Notes: generated by a model from the letters alone, not told the origin. Numbered from the stretch's first letter, positions 7,351-16,216 are shown. The stretch is DNA of 64,000 nucleotides from Algibacter amylolyticus (GCF_014202225.1 NZ_JACHGE010000010.1:62001-126000); one strand, 5' to 3'. Numbers and translations are program-made.

Positions 7351-8757
7351 ATGAAAAAATTCAGTCTTTATACCCATCACAAACGCATTTTAACAGATAC
7401 CATTACACCAGTAACGGTATATTATAAAATACGCGATAAATACCCAAATAGTATTTTATTAGAAAGTGGCGATTACCATAGAAGTCATAAAAACTTCTCA
7501 TACATTTGTTTTAATCCTATTGCTACAATTAAGGTGGAAAACGAAGTGATTTCAGAAACATTTCCAGACGGCAGCACCACAACTTTAAACATTACTAAGG
7601 ATGTTAATGTAGCGGACGAAATCCATAAGTTCACTAAAAAATTCGATACCAAAACCGACGAGGATTTCAAGTTTATAAACAACGGTATTTTTGGTTACAC
7701 CGCTTACGATGCTGTTCGGTATTTCGAAGATGTTCAAATTAGTAAAAAAGACGACTCGGTGGTTATTCCAGACATGTACTATGCCGTTTACAAAAACATC
7801 ATAGCCATAAACCACTTTAAAAACGAAGCCTATATTTTTGCGCATTGTTATGAAGACACCGAAAATAATATCGATGAAATAGATAAGCTTATCAACATTC
7901 AAAATTTTGCATCCTATAATTTTAATGTAAAAGGCGATATAAAATCTAATTTAACCGACGATGAATTTAGAAACCAAGTTGAAATAGCAAGAAAACACTG
8001 CCAACGCGGAGATGTGTTTCAATTGGTATTATCAAGACGTTTTTCTCAAGAATTTACGGGCGACGATTTTAATATTTACCGCGCCTTACGAAGCATAAAC
8101 CCATCGCCTTACCTATTCTATTTCGATTATGGCGATTTTAAAATATTTGGCAGCTCGCCAGAAGCACAACTCATTGTCGATGATGGTTTAGCAGAAATCC
8201 ACCCCATTGCCGGAACCTTTAAACGCACAGGCGATGAGCATGAAGACGAAATTTTAGCCGAAAAACTTAAAAACGACGACAAAGAAAACGCAGAACACGT
8301 TATGCTAGTCGATTTAGCACGAAACGATTTAAGTCGCCACGGTAGCGGAGTAAAAGTGGTAACCTATCGCGAAGTTCAGTTTTTCTCCCACGTCATTCAT
8401 TTGGTAAGTAAAGTAACAGGACAAAAACATAAGGAAACATCAACCATGCAAGTCGTGGCCGATACCTTTCCAGCAGGAACCCTAAGCGGCGCGCCAAAAC
8501 ACCGTGCTATGCAACTCATAGAAGATTACGAAAAAACAAGCCGAGGCTACTACGGTGGCGCCATTGGTTTTATGGATTTCGATGGTAATTTTAACCACGC
8601 CATAATGATTCGTACCTTTTTAAGTAAAGACTATAAATTAAACTGGCAAGCCGGCGCAGGATTGGTATCAAAATCCAATCAAGAAAACGAGCTGCAAGAA
8701 GTATATAATAAATTAGGCGCATTAACTAAAGCTATTAAATTAGCCGAAGATATTTAA
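7351..8757 (+). CDS. trpE: Anthranilate synthase component I
   Basis: Makes anthranilate from chorismate, using ammonia supplied by TrpG. The 468-residue protein has the N-terminal LLES element near residue 36, the site where Trp binds for feedback inhibition in this family. It also has the catalytic chorismate-binding region with GSSPEAQL, PIAGTFKR, DLARNDLSR and GTLSGAPKHRAM. It is the first structural gene of the operon, directly after the attenuator. The ATG at 7351 fits the family start (KKFSLYTHHKRILTDT). Confidence 0.98.
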   Translation: MKKFSLYTHHKRILTDTITPVTVYYKIRDKYPNSILLESGDYHRSHKNFSYICFNPIATIKVENEVISETFPDGSTTTLNITKDVNVADEIHKFTKKFDTKTDEDFKFINNGIFGYTAYDAVRYFEDVQISKKDDSVVIPDMYYAVYKNIIAINHFKNEAYIFAHCYEDTENNIDEIDKLINIQNFASYNFNVKGDIKSNLTDDEFRNQVEIARKHCQRGDVFQLVLSRRFSQEFTGDDFNIYRALRSINPSPYLFYFDYGDFKIFGSSPEAQLIVDDGLAEIHPIAGTFKRTGDEHEDEILAEKLKNDDKENAEHVMLVDLARNDLSRHGSGVKVVTYREVQFFSHVIHLVSKVTGQKHKETSTMQVVADTFPAGTLSGAPKHRAMQLIEDYEKTSRGYYGGAIGFMDFDGNFNHAIMIRTFLSKDYKLNWQAGAGLVSKSNQENELQEVYNKLGALTKAIKLAEDI

Positions 8758-8762
8758 AGTAT

Positions 8763-8851
8763 GGGCGTTACCACAAGGGTCGGGCTTTACGCTATATCTT
8801 TTTTTGCCATTTATGGCAGCAAAAAAAGGATGCCGCTGCAATCCCTAACGC
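8763..8851 (-). repeat. Dispersed hairpin element, copy A
   Basis: Read on the minus strand it begins GCGTTAGGGATT and ends GGTAACGCCC, the same ends as the four other copies (13740, 28719, 30752, 36184). The 6-base ends GCGTTA/TAACGC are exact inverted repeats. The block AAGCCCGACC lies near the right end, and the centre carries a TGCCAT/ATGGCA hairpin between A and T runs. It starts 6 bases after the trpE stop. Confidence 0.85.
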
Positions 8852-8900
8852 AAGTTAGAAGTTAGAAGTTAGAAGTTAGAAGTTAGAAGTTAGAAGTTAG
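8852..8900 (+). repeat. Heptamer tandem array, seven units of AAGTTAG
   Basis: Seven exact copies of a 7-base unit abut the end of dispersed element copy A. A second array of the same unit follows trpD at 10834-10875. The unit carries no stop in two frames but is not within a credible gene. Copy number is likely variable by slippage. Confidence 0.95.
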
Positions 8901-8959
8901 AAAGGTTTTAAAACAAGTTGAAGAATAAAAATAATTTAATAGAAAATCAAGTCCTAATT

Positions 8960-9126
8960 CAATTCAGAGAATTGATCGTCAAGACGCAGAATAGATGAAG
9001 AAAAGCTGCGAAAACAGGAGAACGGAGTTCGACGCGGAGTTTTCAAATCGGTTTTCAGTTTTTACTGAAAAATTCCTTGGCTTGATCTTGATTTTTTGGT
9101 TCGTTTTGTATCAAGACAAAATGAAC
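8960..9126 (+). repeat. Second dispersed element, copy 1
   Basis: The last 37 bases (9090-9126) are identical to 11057-11093. They contain a GTTCGTTTTG/CAAAATGAAC stem-loop. Weaker similarity to the upstream part of the later copy (ATCnTCAA, then GCAGAA and ATGAA) suggests the element begins near 8960, though that edge is approximate. An open frame at 8995-9177 lies wholly inside this material and I do not consider it a gene. Confidence 0.7.
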
Positions 9127-9153
9127 AGAAGTATAAAAAGATTAACTAAAAAT

Positions 9154-9178
9154 AGATTCCTGCCTACGCAGGAATGAT
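9154..9178 (+). repeat. Small stem-loop repeat before trpG
   Basis: ATTCCTGCC and GGCAGGAAT-type arms form a short hairpin (ATTCCTGC at 9156-9163 and GCAGGAAT at 9168-9175) seven bases before the trpG ATG. Near copies lie at 9813, 28918, 30937 and 32624. With little or no T-tract it is not an obvious terminator. Confidence 0.75.
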
Positions 9179-9184
9179 AAACAG

Positions 9185-9751
9185 ATGAAAAAAGTATTAG
9201 TTATAGACAATTACGACAGTTTCACATACAATCTGGTACATTACCTAGAAGATTTAAACTGTAATGTAACCGTAGTAAGAAACGACAAATTAGCTTTAGA
9301 AGATGTAGAAGCTTTCAATAAAATTGTATTGTCGCCAGGTCCTGGAATTCCAGACGAAGCCGGTTTACTAAAAGCTATCATAGAAAAATATGCACCAACA
9401 AAAAGTATTTTAGGTGTATGTTTAGGTCAGCAAGCCATTGGCGAAGTCTTTGGCGGTTCACTTATAAATCTAGACGATGTGTATCATGGTGTAGCCACCA
9501 ATGTTACCATTAGTGTAGACGACGAATATATTTTTAAAGGCTTAGATAAAAACATCGAAGTAGGCCGTTACCATTCATGGGTGGTAAATCCCGAATTACC
9601 AGAAAGCTTAGAAGCCACCTCATTCGATGCAAACGGACAAGTCATGTCTTTAAGACATAAAATTTATGATGTAAGAGGCGTGCAATACCATCCAGAATCT
9701 GTTTTAACACCAGATGGTAAAAAGATATTAGAGAATTGGGTACAAAACTAG
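9185..9751 (+). CDS. trpG: Anthranilate synthase component II, glutamine amidotransferase
   Basis: Supplies ammonia from glutamine to TrpE. The class I amidotransferase triad is visible: the catalytic Cys in GVCLGQQAIG near residue 79, and His and Glu in QYHPES near residue 170. The oxyanion loop is LSPGPGIP. At 188 residues it is a free-standing subunit, not fused to TrpD or TrpE. It is separated from trpE by 427 bases of repeat-derived sequence, yet lies in the same direction and pathway order. Confidence 0.98.
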   Translation: MKKVLVIDNYDSFTYNLVHYLEDLNCNVTVVRNDKLALEDVEAFNKIVLSPGPGIPDEAGLLKAIIEKYAPTKSILGVCLGQQAIGEVFGGSLINLDDVYHGVATNVTISVDDEYIFKGLDKNIEVGRYHSWVVNPELPESLEATSFDANGQVMSLRHKIYDVRGVQYHPESVLTPDGKKILENWVQN

Positions 9752-9812
9752 TCGCAGTATGCAGTGGCAGTAAACAATGCTTACTCGATTGAAAAAAGTA
9801 TAATTAAATAAT

Positions 9813-9835
9813 AGATTCCTGCCTTCGCAGGAATG
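9813..9835 (+). repeat. Small stem-loop repeat before trpD
   Basis: The same AGATTCCTGCC...GCAGGAATGA hairpin as at 9154, differing at one or two bases. It ends 7 bases before the trpD ATG and makes up part of the 91-base trpG-trpD gap. Confidence 0.8.
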
Positions 9836-9842
9836 AAGGAAA

Positions 9843-10835
9843 ATGAAAGATATACTCAAAAGATTAATAAATCACGAAACCATCTCAAGCGAAGAAGCTA
9901 AACAAGTTATCGTTAACATATCCAATGATATGTATAACCCTAGCCAAATAACATGCTTTCTATCGGTTTTTATGATGCGAAGTATTACTATACAAGAGTT
10001 AAAAGGTTTTAGAGACGCCCTACTAGAACTATGTTTACCAATAAATCTTTCCGATTTTAATGCCATAGATATAGTAGGAACCGGTGGCGATGGCAAAAAC
10101 ACCTTTAACATCTCTACCCTATCTTCTTTTATTACGGCAGGTGCAGGTGTTCATGTATCTAAACACGGTAATTATGGTGTATCATCAACATCGGGATCAT
10201 CCAATGTTATGGAGCATTTAGGTGTAAAATTCTCTAATAATGAAGATTTCCTAAAACGCTGTTTAGACCAAGCAGGAATATGCATATTACACGCCCCTTT
10301 ATTTCATCCAGCCATGAAAAACGTAGCACCCATAAGAAGAGAATTAGGTGTAAAAACATTTTTCAATATTCTAGGGCCTTTGGTTAATCCATCGTTTCCT
10401 AAAAACCACGTACTAGGTGTTTTTAACTTAGAGGTTTTAAGGCTATATAGTTTTTTATATCAAAACACAGATAGTAACTATAATATCGTTTATGCCTTAG
10501 ATGGTTACGACGAGATTTCATTAACAGGAAAAGCAAAAATTATTTCAAATCATACCGAAAAGCTTTTCTCTCCCGAAGATTTAGGGGTTGCAAAAATAAA
10601 ACAAGAAGCCATTTTTGGTGGCGATACTATAACAGATGCAGCAAATATATTTGTTGATATCATTAGCGGAAAAGGAACCGAAGCACAAAACAACGTCGTT
10701 TGTGCCAATGCAGGATTAGCCATTGCTACATCAAAGCAAATTTCGCATCAAGCAGGTTTTGAAATTGCAAAAGAATCTCTGTTTTCTGGCAAAGCTAAAA
10801 CGAGTTTAGATAAATTGATTGAATTAAGTAAATAG
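9843..10835 (+). CDS. trpD: Anthranilate phosphoribosyltransferase
   Basis: Transfers phosphoribose from PRPP to anthranilate. The 330-residue type III phosphoribosyltransferase has the glycine-rich loop GTGGDGKNTFNIST near residues 79-92 and KHGNYGVSSTSGSSNVMEHLG near residues 106-126. The anthranilate/PRPP-binding segment HPAMKNVAPIRRELG sits near residue 157. It is the third structural gene of the operon. The stop codon at 10833-10835 runs directly into a heptamer array. Confidence 0.98.
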   Translation: MKDILKRLINHETISSEEAKQVIVNISNDMYNPSQITCFLSVFMMRSITIQELKGFRDALLELCLPINLSDFNAIDIVGTGGDGKNTFNISTLSSFITAGAGVHVSKHGNYGVSSTSGSSNVMEHLGVKFSNNEDFLKRCLDQAGICILHAPLFHPAMKNVAPIRRELGVKTFFNILGPLVNPSFPKNHVLGVFNLEVLRLYSFLYQNTDSNYNIVYALDGYDEISLTGKAKIISNHTEKLFSPEDLGVAKIKQEAIFGGDTITDAANIFVDIISGKGTEAQNNVVCANAGLAIATSKQISHQAGFEIAKESLFSGKAKTSLDKLIELSK

Positions 10836-10875
10836 TTAGAAGTTAGAAGTTAGAAGTTAGAAGTTAGAAGTTAGA
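10834..10875 (+). repeat. Heptamer tandem array, six units of AGTTAGA
   Basis: Six exact units begin inside the trpD stop codon. This is the same heptamer, in the same orientation, as the array at 8852-8900. It forms the left part of the 274-base trpD-trpC gap. Confidence 0.95.
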
Positions 10876-10929
10876 AAGATTAAAATATAGACTGAAAATA
10901 AAAAGAACATAGCAGAAATTAAACACCCA

Positions 10930-11093
10930 AGTTCGGACACCGTCCGAATCATCAATCTGCAGAAATAATGAACGAAGGAATGGAGTCGCAAAGCGCAGCT
11001 TTAAGCGCGCAATTCCGAAAGTGAATGGTGCTTTAGCAATTTCCTCAGATTGATATGATTTTTTGGTTCGTTTTGTATCAAGACAAAATGAAC
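10930..11093 (+). repeat. Second dispersed element, copy 2
   Basis: Positions 11057-11093 match 9090-9126 in 37 of 37 bases, ending in the GTTCGTTTTG...CAAAATGAAC stem-loop. The earlier part resembles the first copy only loosely, so the left limit is approximate. Both copies follow a heptamer array and precede a trp gene by about 15-60 bases. Confidence 0.7.
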
Positions 11094-11109
11094 ATAAAGA
11101 AAAGAAAGA

Positions 11110-11895
11110 ATGAATATACTAGATAAAATAACACTTGATAAACGCAAAGAAGTTGAGCTTCGCAAAAGCCTAATTCCAACCTCTCAATTAGAACAATCTG
11201 TTTTATTTGAAAGACAAACTGTATCGTTAGCAAACAACCTACGCCACAGTAAATCTGGAATTATAGCAGAACATAAACGCCGTTCGCCATCAAAATCTGT
11301 AATTAACAACAGTTTAAATGTGCAAGATGTAGCAAAAGGGTATCAAGATGCAGGTGTTTGCGGTATGTCTGTTTTAACCGACGGCAAGTATTTTGGCGGT
11401 TCGCTAGACGATTTACTAACAGCAAGAGCAAGTTGTAACTTACCTTTACTAAGAAAGGAATTTATAATAGACGAGTACCAAATGCTAGAAGCTAAAGCTT
11501 ACGGCGCAGATGTTATTCTACTTATTGCAGCAATTTTATCTAGAGATGAAATAAAACAATTCTCTGAGTTTGCTAAAAGTTTACATCTAGATGTACTTTT
11601 GGAAGTGCATAACGAAGAAGAGTTACATAAATCTATTATGCCAAGTTTAGACATGCTTGGTGTTAATAACAGAAACTTAAAAACCTTCGATGTTAGTTTA
11701 GACACGAGTAAAAGTTTAAGCAGCCTTATACCAGACGATTTTGTAAAAGTATCGGAAAGTGGCATAAGTAATATTGAGGCTATAAAGGAATTACAACCTT
11801 ATGGGTATCAAGGTTTTTTAATTGGAGAAAACTTTATGAAAACAGATAACCCTGGAGCAAGTGCAACCGAATTCATTAAATCTTTAGAACAATGA
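11110..11895 (+). CDS. trpC: Indole-3-glycerol-phosphate synthase
   Basis: Closes the indole ring from carboxyphenylaminodeoxyribulose phosphate. The TIM barrel shows the catalytic Lys strand [10 protein letters not shown] near residues 54-63, [23 protein letters not shown] and the phosphate-binding VSESGIS near residue 217. At 261 residues it is a single-function enzyme, not fused to TrpF as in enteric bacteria. The stop overlaps the next start by 4 bases (ATGA), so TrpF is translationally coupled. Confidence 0.98.
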   Translation: MNILDKITLDKRKEVELRKSLIPTSQLEQSVLFERQTVSLANNLRHSKSGIIAEHKRRSPSKSVINNSLNVQDVAKGYQDAGVCGMSVLTDGKYFGGSLDDLLTARASCNLPLLRKEFIIDEYQMLEAKAYGADVILLIAAILSRDEIKQFSEFAKSLHLDVLLEVHNEEELHKSIMPSLDMLGVNNRNLKTFDVSLDTSKSLSSLIPDDFVKVSESGISNIEAIKELQPYGYQGFLIGENFMKTDNPGASATEFIKSLEQ

Positions 11896-13721
11896 AATTA
11901 AAGATTTGTGGCATGAAATATCAGGATAATATCAAACACGTTGCAACATTGCAACCAGATTATCTTGGATTTATATTTTATGAAAAATCTGCGCGAAACT
12001 TTGATTCTGAAAGCATTCCTGACATAGACGAAGCTATCAAAAAAACAGGGGTTTTTGTTGATGCCACATTGGAATTTGTAATAGATAAAATAAACAAGCA
12101 CAACTTACAAGCTGTTCAATTACACGGCAACGAATCTCCTGAATATTGTAGTACACTTAAATCTGAAAAGGTCGAAATAATAAAAGTGTTTTCGGTAAAA
12201 GACGAATTCAACTTTGAAAGACTAAAACCTTATGAAGCGGTTTGCGATTTCTTTTTATTCGATACAAAAGGAAAACATCCAGGAGGAAACGGTTATACCT
12301 TTGATTGGAATTTACTAAGCGATTACCCATCAACAAAACCCTTCTTTTTAAGCGGTGGTATTGGTTTAGAAGAAATAGAGGATATTAAACAGTTTACAAA
12401 TAGCAAAGCATCAAAATACTGTTATGCTTTGGATGTAAACAGTAAGTTTGAAATTGAACCCGGATTAAAAAACATTGAAGCATTAAAAGCTTTTAAAAAG
12501 AACCTCAGCGAGGTATTAGATTATAAAAAAGAACATGTTATGAATTATAACGTAAACGAAAAAGGCTATTACGGCGAATTTGGAGGTGCATTTATACCAG
12601 AAATGCTATACCCAAATGTAGAAGAGTTACGCCAAAACTATTTAAAAGTTATGGCAGAACCCGATTTTATTAAGGAGTTCGATCAACTTTTGAAAGATTA
12701 TGTTGGTCGCCCATCGCCACTCTATTTTGCTAAACGTCTTTCGGAAAAATATAACACCAAAATATATTTAAAACGCGAAGACTTAAACCACACTGGTGCT
12801 CATAAAATTAATAATACTATTGGTCAAATTTTAATGGCCAAACGCTTAGGCAAACACCGTATTATTGCCGAAACTGGAGCTGGACAACATGGTGTTGCAA
12901 CAGCTACTGTTTGTGCTTTAATGGGCTTAGAGTGTATTGTTTACATGGGCGAAATAGATATTGCTAGACAAGCACCAAATGTGGCTAGAATGAAAATGTT
13001 AGGCGCAAAAGTAGTACCAGCATTATCGGGAAGCCGCACGTTAAAAGATGCTACCAACGAAGCTATTCGCGATTGGATTAACAATCCTGTGGATACACAT
13101 TATATTATTGGTTCGGCTATTGGTCCGCACCCATATCCTGATATGGTTACTAGGTTTCAGTCGGTAATTTCAGAAGAAATTAAATGGCAATTAAAAGAAC
13201 AAACAGGTAATGAAAATCCTGATTATTTAGTGGCTTGTATTGGTGGTGGTAGCAATGCTGCAGGAACCTATTACCATTATTTACACGAACCAGAAGTTGG
13301 TATTATAGCCGTTGAAGCTGCAGGTTTAGGTGTAGATTCTGGCGAAAGTGCTGCAACATCGGTTTTAGGTAAAGAAGGTATTATTCATGGTTGTAAAACC
13401 TTGTTAATGCAAACTAAAGATGGACAAATTACAGAACCGTATTCTATTTCGGCAGGATTAGATTATCCTGGTGTTGGCCCAATGCATGCGCATTTAGCAA
13501 AAACAGGACGTGCAGAATTTATGGCTATTACAGATGATGATGCTATGAATGCTGGTTTAGAACTTTGCAAATTAGAAGGTATTATTCCGGCTATTGAAAG
13601 TTCGCATGCTTTAGCCATTTTTGAACAGAGAAAATTTAAACCAAACGATGTTGTTGTAGTTAGTTTATCTGGTCGTGGTGATAAAGATTTAAACAACTAT
13701 ATAGAATATTTTAAAATATAA
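11892..13721 (+). CDS. trpF-trpB: In-frame phosphoribosylanthranilate isomerase / tryptophan synthase beta fusion
   Basis: One uninterrupted frame of 609 codons holds two complete enzymes. Residues 1-208 are TrpF ([10 protein letters not shown] at the start with the catalytic Cys, VQLHGNES, and the phosphate-binding FFLSGGIG). Residues 217-609 are TrpB, beginning [16 protein letters not shown] at the Met where free-standing TrpB normally starts. TrpB has the PLP-lysine motif HTGAHKINN, the phosphate cup GGGSNAAG and C-terminal SGRGDKD. Only about eight linker residues join them. Either a bifunctional protein is made, or TrpB is also translated from its internal ATG at 12540. The overlap with trpC is 4 bases. 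Confidence 0.9.
   Translation: MKLKICGMKYQDNIKHVATLQPDYLGFIFYEKSARNFDSESIPDIDEAIKKTGVFVDATLEFVIDKINKHNLQAVQLHGNESPEYCSTLKSEKVEIIKVFSVKDEFNFERLKPYEAVCDFFLFDTKGKHPGGNGYTFDWNLLSDYPSTKPFFLSGGIGLEEIEDIKQFTNSKASKYCYALDVNSKFEIEPGLKNIEALKAFKKNLSEVLDYKKEHVMNYNVNEKGYYGEFGGAFIPEMLYPNVEELRQNYLKVMAEPDFIKEFDQLLKDYVGRPSPLYFAKRLSEKYNTKIYLKREDLNHTGAHKINNTIGQILMAKRLGKHRIIAETGAGQHGVATATVCALMGLECIVYMGEIDIARQAPNVARMKMLGAKVVPALSGSRTLKDATNEAIRDWINNPVDTHYIIGSAIGPHPYPDMVTRFQSVISEEIKWQLKEQTGNENPDYLVACIGGGSNAAGTYYHYLHEPEVGIIAVEAAGLGVDSGESAATSVLGKEGIIHGCKTLLMQTKDGQITEPYSISAGLDYPGVGPMHAHLAKTGRAEFMAITDDDAMNAGLELCKLEGIIPAIESSHALAIFEQRKFKPNDVVVVSLSGRGDKDLNNYIEYFKI
12540..13721 (+). CDS. trpB: Tryptophan synthase beta chain, alternative internal start within the fused frame
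   Basis: An ATG at 12540 in the same frame as trpF would give a 393-residue TrpB of normal length and normal N-terminus. The preceding bases are A-rich (TATAAAAAAGAACATGTT), which suits Bacteroidota initiation, where Shine-Dalgarno sequences are rare. TrpB condenses indole with serine using PLP on the Lys of HKINN, and partners TrpA encoded next. Whether this start is used in addition to, or instead of, the fusion cannot be decided from sequence. Confidence 0.6.
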   Translation: MNYNVNEKGYYGEFGGAFIPEMLYPNVEELRQNYLKVMAEPDFIKEFDQLLKDYVGRPSPLYFAKRLSEKYNTKIYLKREDLNHTGAHKINNTIGQILMAKRLGKHRIIAETGAGQHGVATATVCALMGLECIVYMGEIDIARQAPNVARMKMLGAKVVPALSGSRTLKDATNEAIRDWINNPVDTHYIIGSAIGPHPYPDMVTRFQSVISEEIKWQLKEQTGNENPDYLVACIGGGSNAAGTYYHYLHEPEVGIIAVEAAGLGVDSGESAATSVLGKEGIIHGCKTLLMQTKDGQITEPYSISAGLDYPGVGPMHAHLAKTGRAEFMAITDDDAMNAGLELCKLEGIIPAIESSHALAIFEQRKFKPNDVVVVSLSGRGDKDLNNYIEYFKI

Positions 13722-13739
13722 ATAGATGACGTTATTACC

Positions 13740-13825
13740 GCGTTAGGGATTGAACGGCATGTTTGAGCTCCCCGACTTTTTAGGAGGGAGCGAGTAGTGA
13801 AAGCCCGACCCTTGTGGTAACGCCC
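13740..13825 (+). repeat. Dispersed hairpin element, copy B
   Basis: Starts GCGTTAGGGATT and ends GGTAACGCCC, filling most of the 119-base trpB-trpA gap. The centre has a GCTCCC/GGGAGC inner hairpin. It is nearly identical over its whole length to copy E at 36184-36269. A GTG at 13814 inside it could formally extend trpA, but that is an accident of the repeat. Confidence 0.92.
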
Positions 13826-13840
13826 AAAAAATTAATTAAA

Positions 13841-14605
13841 ATGAATCGTATTCAAACCAAATTAGCCGAAGACAAGAAGTTACTGTCTATATATTTTACA
13901 GCTGGATATCCGAACATTGACGATACCGCAACTATTATCGAGAATTTAGAAAAAAACGGTGTCGATATGATTGAAATTGGCCTACCGTTTAGCGACCCGT
14001 TGGCCGATGGACCAACTATTCAAGCAAGTTCTACAGCTGCTTTAAAAAACGGCATGACCACCGAAGTGCTTTTTGAACAGCTAAAAGACATTAGAAAAAC
14101 AGTAAATATTCCCTTAATTATTATGGGATACTTTAACCCAATGTTTCAATATGGGGTTGAAGCTTTTTGCAAAAAATGCCAAGAAATTGGTATTGATGGT
14201 TTAATTATTCCGGATTTACCTGTTGATGTTTACCATGAAGAATATCAAGCCATTTTTGAAAAATACGGCCTTATAAATGTATTTTTAATTACACCGCAAA
14301 CTAGCGATGAGCGTATTCATTATATCGATTCTATTTCTAACGGATTTATTTATATGGTGAGTAGTGCGAGTACTACCGGAGCGCAATCTGGTTTTGGAAC
14401 CGTGCAAACGGAATATTTTGAGCGTATAGGTAAAATGAACCTAAAAAACCCACAGGTTATTGGTTTTGGGATTAGTAATAATGAAACGTTTACACAGGCC
14501 ACGCAATATGCCAAAGGGGCTATTATTGGTAGTGCTTTTGTAAAACATGTTACTAATAATGGGGTAAATAGTATTGATACATTTGTAAATTCAATTTTAA
14601 ATTAA
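13841..14605 (+). CDS. trpA: Tryptophan synthase alpha chain
   Basis: Cleaves indole-3-glycerol phosphate to indole, which is channelled to TrpB. The TIM barrel has IEIGLPFSDPLADGP with the catalytic Glu and Asp region (near residue 47), and GFIYMVSSASTTGA near residue 170. I chose the ATG at 13841 (NRIQTKLAEDKKLL follows), giving 254 residues. An upstream GTG at 13814 falls within a dispersed repeat and adds residues unlike the family. It is the last trp gene; no terminator is evident directly after it. Confidence 0.97.
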   Translation: MNRIQTKLAEDKKLLSIYFTAGYPNIDDTATIIENLEKNGVDMIEIGLPFSDPLADGPTIQASSTAALKNGMTTEVLFEQLKDIRKTVNIPLIIMGYFNPMFQYGVEAFCKKCQEIGIDGLIIPDLPVDVYHEEYQAIFEKYGLINVFLITPQTSDERIHYIDSISNGFIYMVSSASTTGAQSGFGTVQTEYFERIGKMNLKNPQVIGFGISNNETFTQATQYAKGAIIGSAFVKHVTNNGVNSIDTFVNSILN

Positions 14606-14611
14606 ACCTAT

Positions 14612-14833
14612 TTGAAACCACTTAAGGATCTTAGAATTGCCATACTACTTTGCCTTACTTTAGGACTAGCCCCTTTTTATCCAGAACCGCATGTTTGGGG
14701 AAAGTTAAAATGGGTTTTTGGAGGAGCACATGGTATGGAGATTAAAGATTGGTTTGATTTACTAATGCATGGATTTCCTTTTTTACTCTTATTGTGGGTA
14801 ATTGCTTTAAAACTATTAAATAATGCATCCTAG
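14612..14833 (+). CDS. Small conserved membrane protein, TTG start
   Basis: Seventy-three residues with two hydrophobic segments (ILLCLTLGLAPFYPEPHVWG and FPFLLLLWVIALKLL) flanking KWVFGGAHGMEIKDWFDLLMHGF. I recognise the PEPHxWGK...GGAxGM...DWFDxxxHG pattern as a short conserved family of unknown function found in Bacteroidota and other bacteria. The start is a TTG 6 bases after the trpA stop; no in-frame ATG is available before the conserved part. It may be cotranscribed with trpA, but no link with tryptophan is known. Confidence 0.75.
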   Translation: MKPLKDLRIAILLCLTLGLAPFYPEPHVWGKLKWVFGGAHGMEIKDWFDLLMHGFPFLLLLWVIALKLLNNAS

Positions 14834-14929
14834 AGCTAAGGTCTTACTAGCATTAGAAATACGTAATAACATCTTAAAGAGAAGACTTGGTATATTAAAT
14901 AACTTTGTTGAATCTATATTAAAATAAAA

Positions 14930-16216
14930 ATGATACAACCGGAAAAAATAGTAATAATTGGAGCTGGATTTGCAGGCTTAAGACTTGCTCAAGATTTAAT
15001 GAACCACCCCAATTACGAGGTGTGGTTAATTGATAAGCAAAACTACCACCAGTTTCAGCCTTTAATGTATCAAGTGGCTACCGCGAGATTGGAACCCGCT
15101 AGTATTTCGTTTCCGCTGAGAAAGGTATTTCAGAAGGCCAAAAATGTACGTATTAGAATTACAAAGGTTACTGAAATTAATTTTGAAGACCAATTTGTAA
15201 ACACACCAATAGGTGATTTTAATTACGATCATTTAGTAATTTCCATAGGTTGTACTACAAACTATTTTGGCAATAAGAGTATTAAAAAATTTGCCTACCC
15301 AATGAAAACTATTCCTGAAGCCATACAGCTTAGAAATAGAATTCTTCAAACTTTTGAAGATGCTTTAAACACCACAGACCCAAACAAACTTCAAACTTTA
15401 TTGAATTTTGTAATTGTTGGTGGTGGCGCAACTGGAGTCGAATTGGCAGGTGCTTTAGCCGAAATGAAACATAACATTTTACCTAAGGATTATCCGGATA
15501 AAGATTTCTCTAAACTTAAAATTTATCTGCTGGAAGGTAGTCCAAATACCTTAAGCCCTATGAGCGAAGGCTCACAGAAAATGTCGCAAGAATATCTTGA
15601 AGAATTAGGTGTTAACGTAAAAACAAACACGTTTGTAAGCGATTATGATGGCTCTGTAGTGACTCTGAATTCTGGTGAAACCATTAACTCTAAAAATGTT
15701 ATTTGGGCAGCAGGTGTTACCGGTAATATTATAAAAGGTTTCCCGGAACAATGTATAACTCGTGGTAATAGATTAATTGTTAATCGACATAACCAAGTTA
15801 AAGGTTTAAAGCAGGTTTACGCCTTAGGCGACATTGCCTATATGAGTACACCAAATTACGAGCACGGGCATCCGCAAGTTGCTGGTGTAGCGTTACAACA
15901 GGCGGAGGTTTTAGCTAAAAACCTATCTAAACTAAGCGAAGGTAAACCCATGAAAGACTTTGAGTATAAAGACAAAGGCTCCATGGCAACTATAGGTAAA
16001 CGGAAGGCTGTAGTAGATTTACCTAAATTTAGTTTTCAAGGTAGAATGGCTTGGTTTACATGGATGTTTATTCACTTAATGCTAATTTTAAGTATTAAGA
16101 ATAAACTCCTTATTTTCATGAATTGGATGATTAGTTATTTTAATAACGACAGTACTTTAAGAATTATAATGAAACCTGCTGCTACCAAAGTAAAGGTTAA
16201 AACCAAAACAGAATAA
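14930..16216 (+). CDS. ndh: Type II NADH:quinone oxidoreductase
   Basis: A non-proton-pumping NADH dehydrogenase that passes electrons from NADH to quinone on the inner face of the membrane. The FAD dinucleotide fold GAGFAGLRLA lies at residues 11-20, and the NAD fold VGGGATGVELAG near residues 163-174. The FAD-binding YALGDIAY is near residue 300. A C-terminal amphipathic/hydrophobic region (MFIHLMLILSIKNKLLIFMNW) anchors it. At 428 residues it is normal length. The stop shares a base with the trmL start (TAATG). Confidence 0.95.
   Translation: MIQPEKIVIIGAGFAGLRLAQDLMNHPNYEVWLIDKQNYHQFQPLMYQVATARLEPASISFPLRKVFQKAKNVRIRITKVTEINFEDQFVNTPIGDFNYDHLVISIGCTTNYFGNKSIKKFAYPMKTIPEAIQLRNRILQTFEDALNTTDPNKLQTLLNFVIVGGGATGVELAGALAEMKHNILPKDYPDKDFSKLKIYLLEGSPNTLSPMSEGSQKMSQEYLEELGVNVKTNTFVSDYDGSVVTLNSGETINSKNVIWAAGVTGNIIKGFPEQCITRGNRLIVNRHNQVKGLKQVYALGDIAYMSTPNYEHGHPQVAGVALQQAEVLAKNLSKLSEGKPMKDFEYKDKGSMATIGKRKAVVDLPKFSFQGRMAWFTWMFIHLMLILSIKNKLLIFMNWMISYFNNDSTLRIIMKPAATKVKVKTKTE

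Noticed and set aside
8995-9177. Open frame of 60 codons between trpE and trpG
   Set aside because: It lies within the second dispersed element and a small stem-loop, ends in the repeat and has no protein-like features.
13814-13840. GTG-initiated N-terminal extension of trpA
   Set aside because: The added residues are encoded in dispersed element copy B and do not match the TrpA family; the ATG at 13841 is normal.
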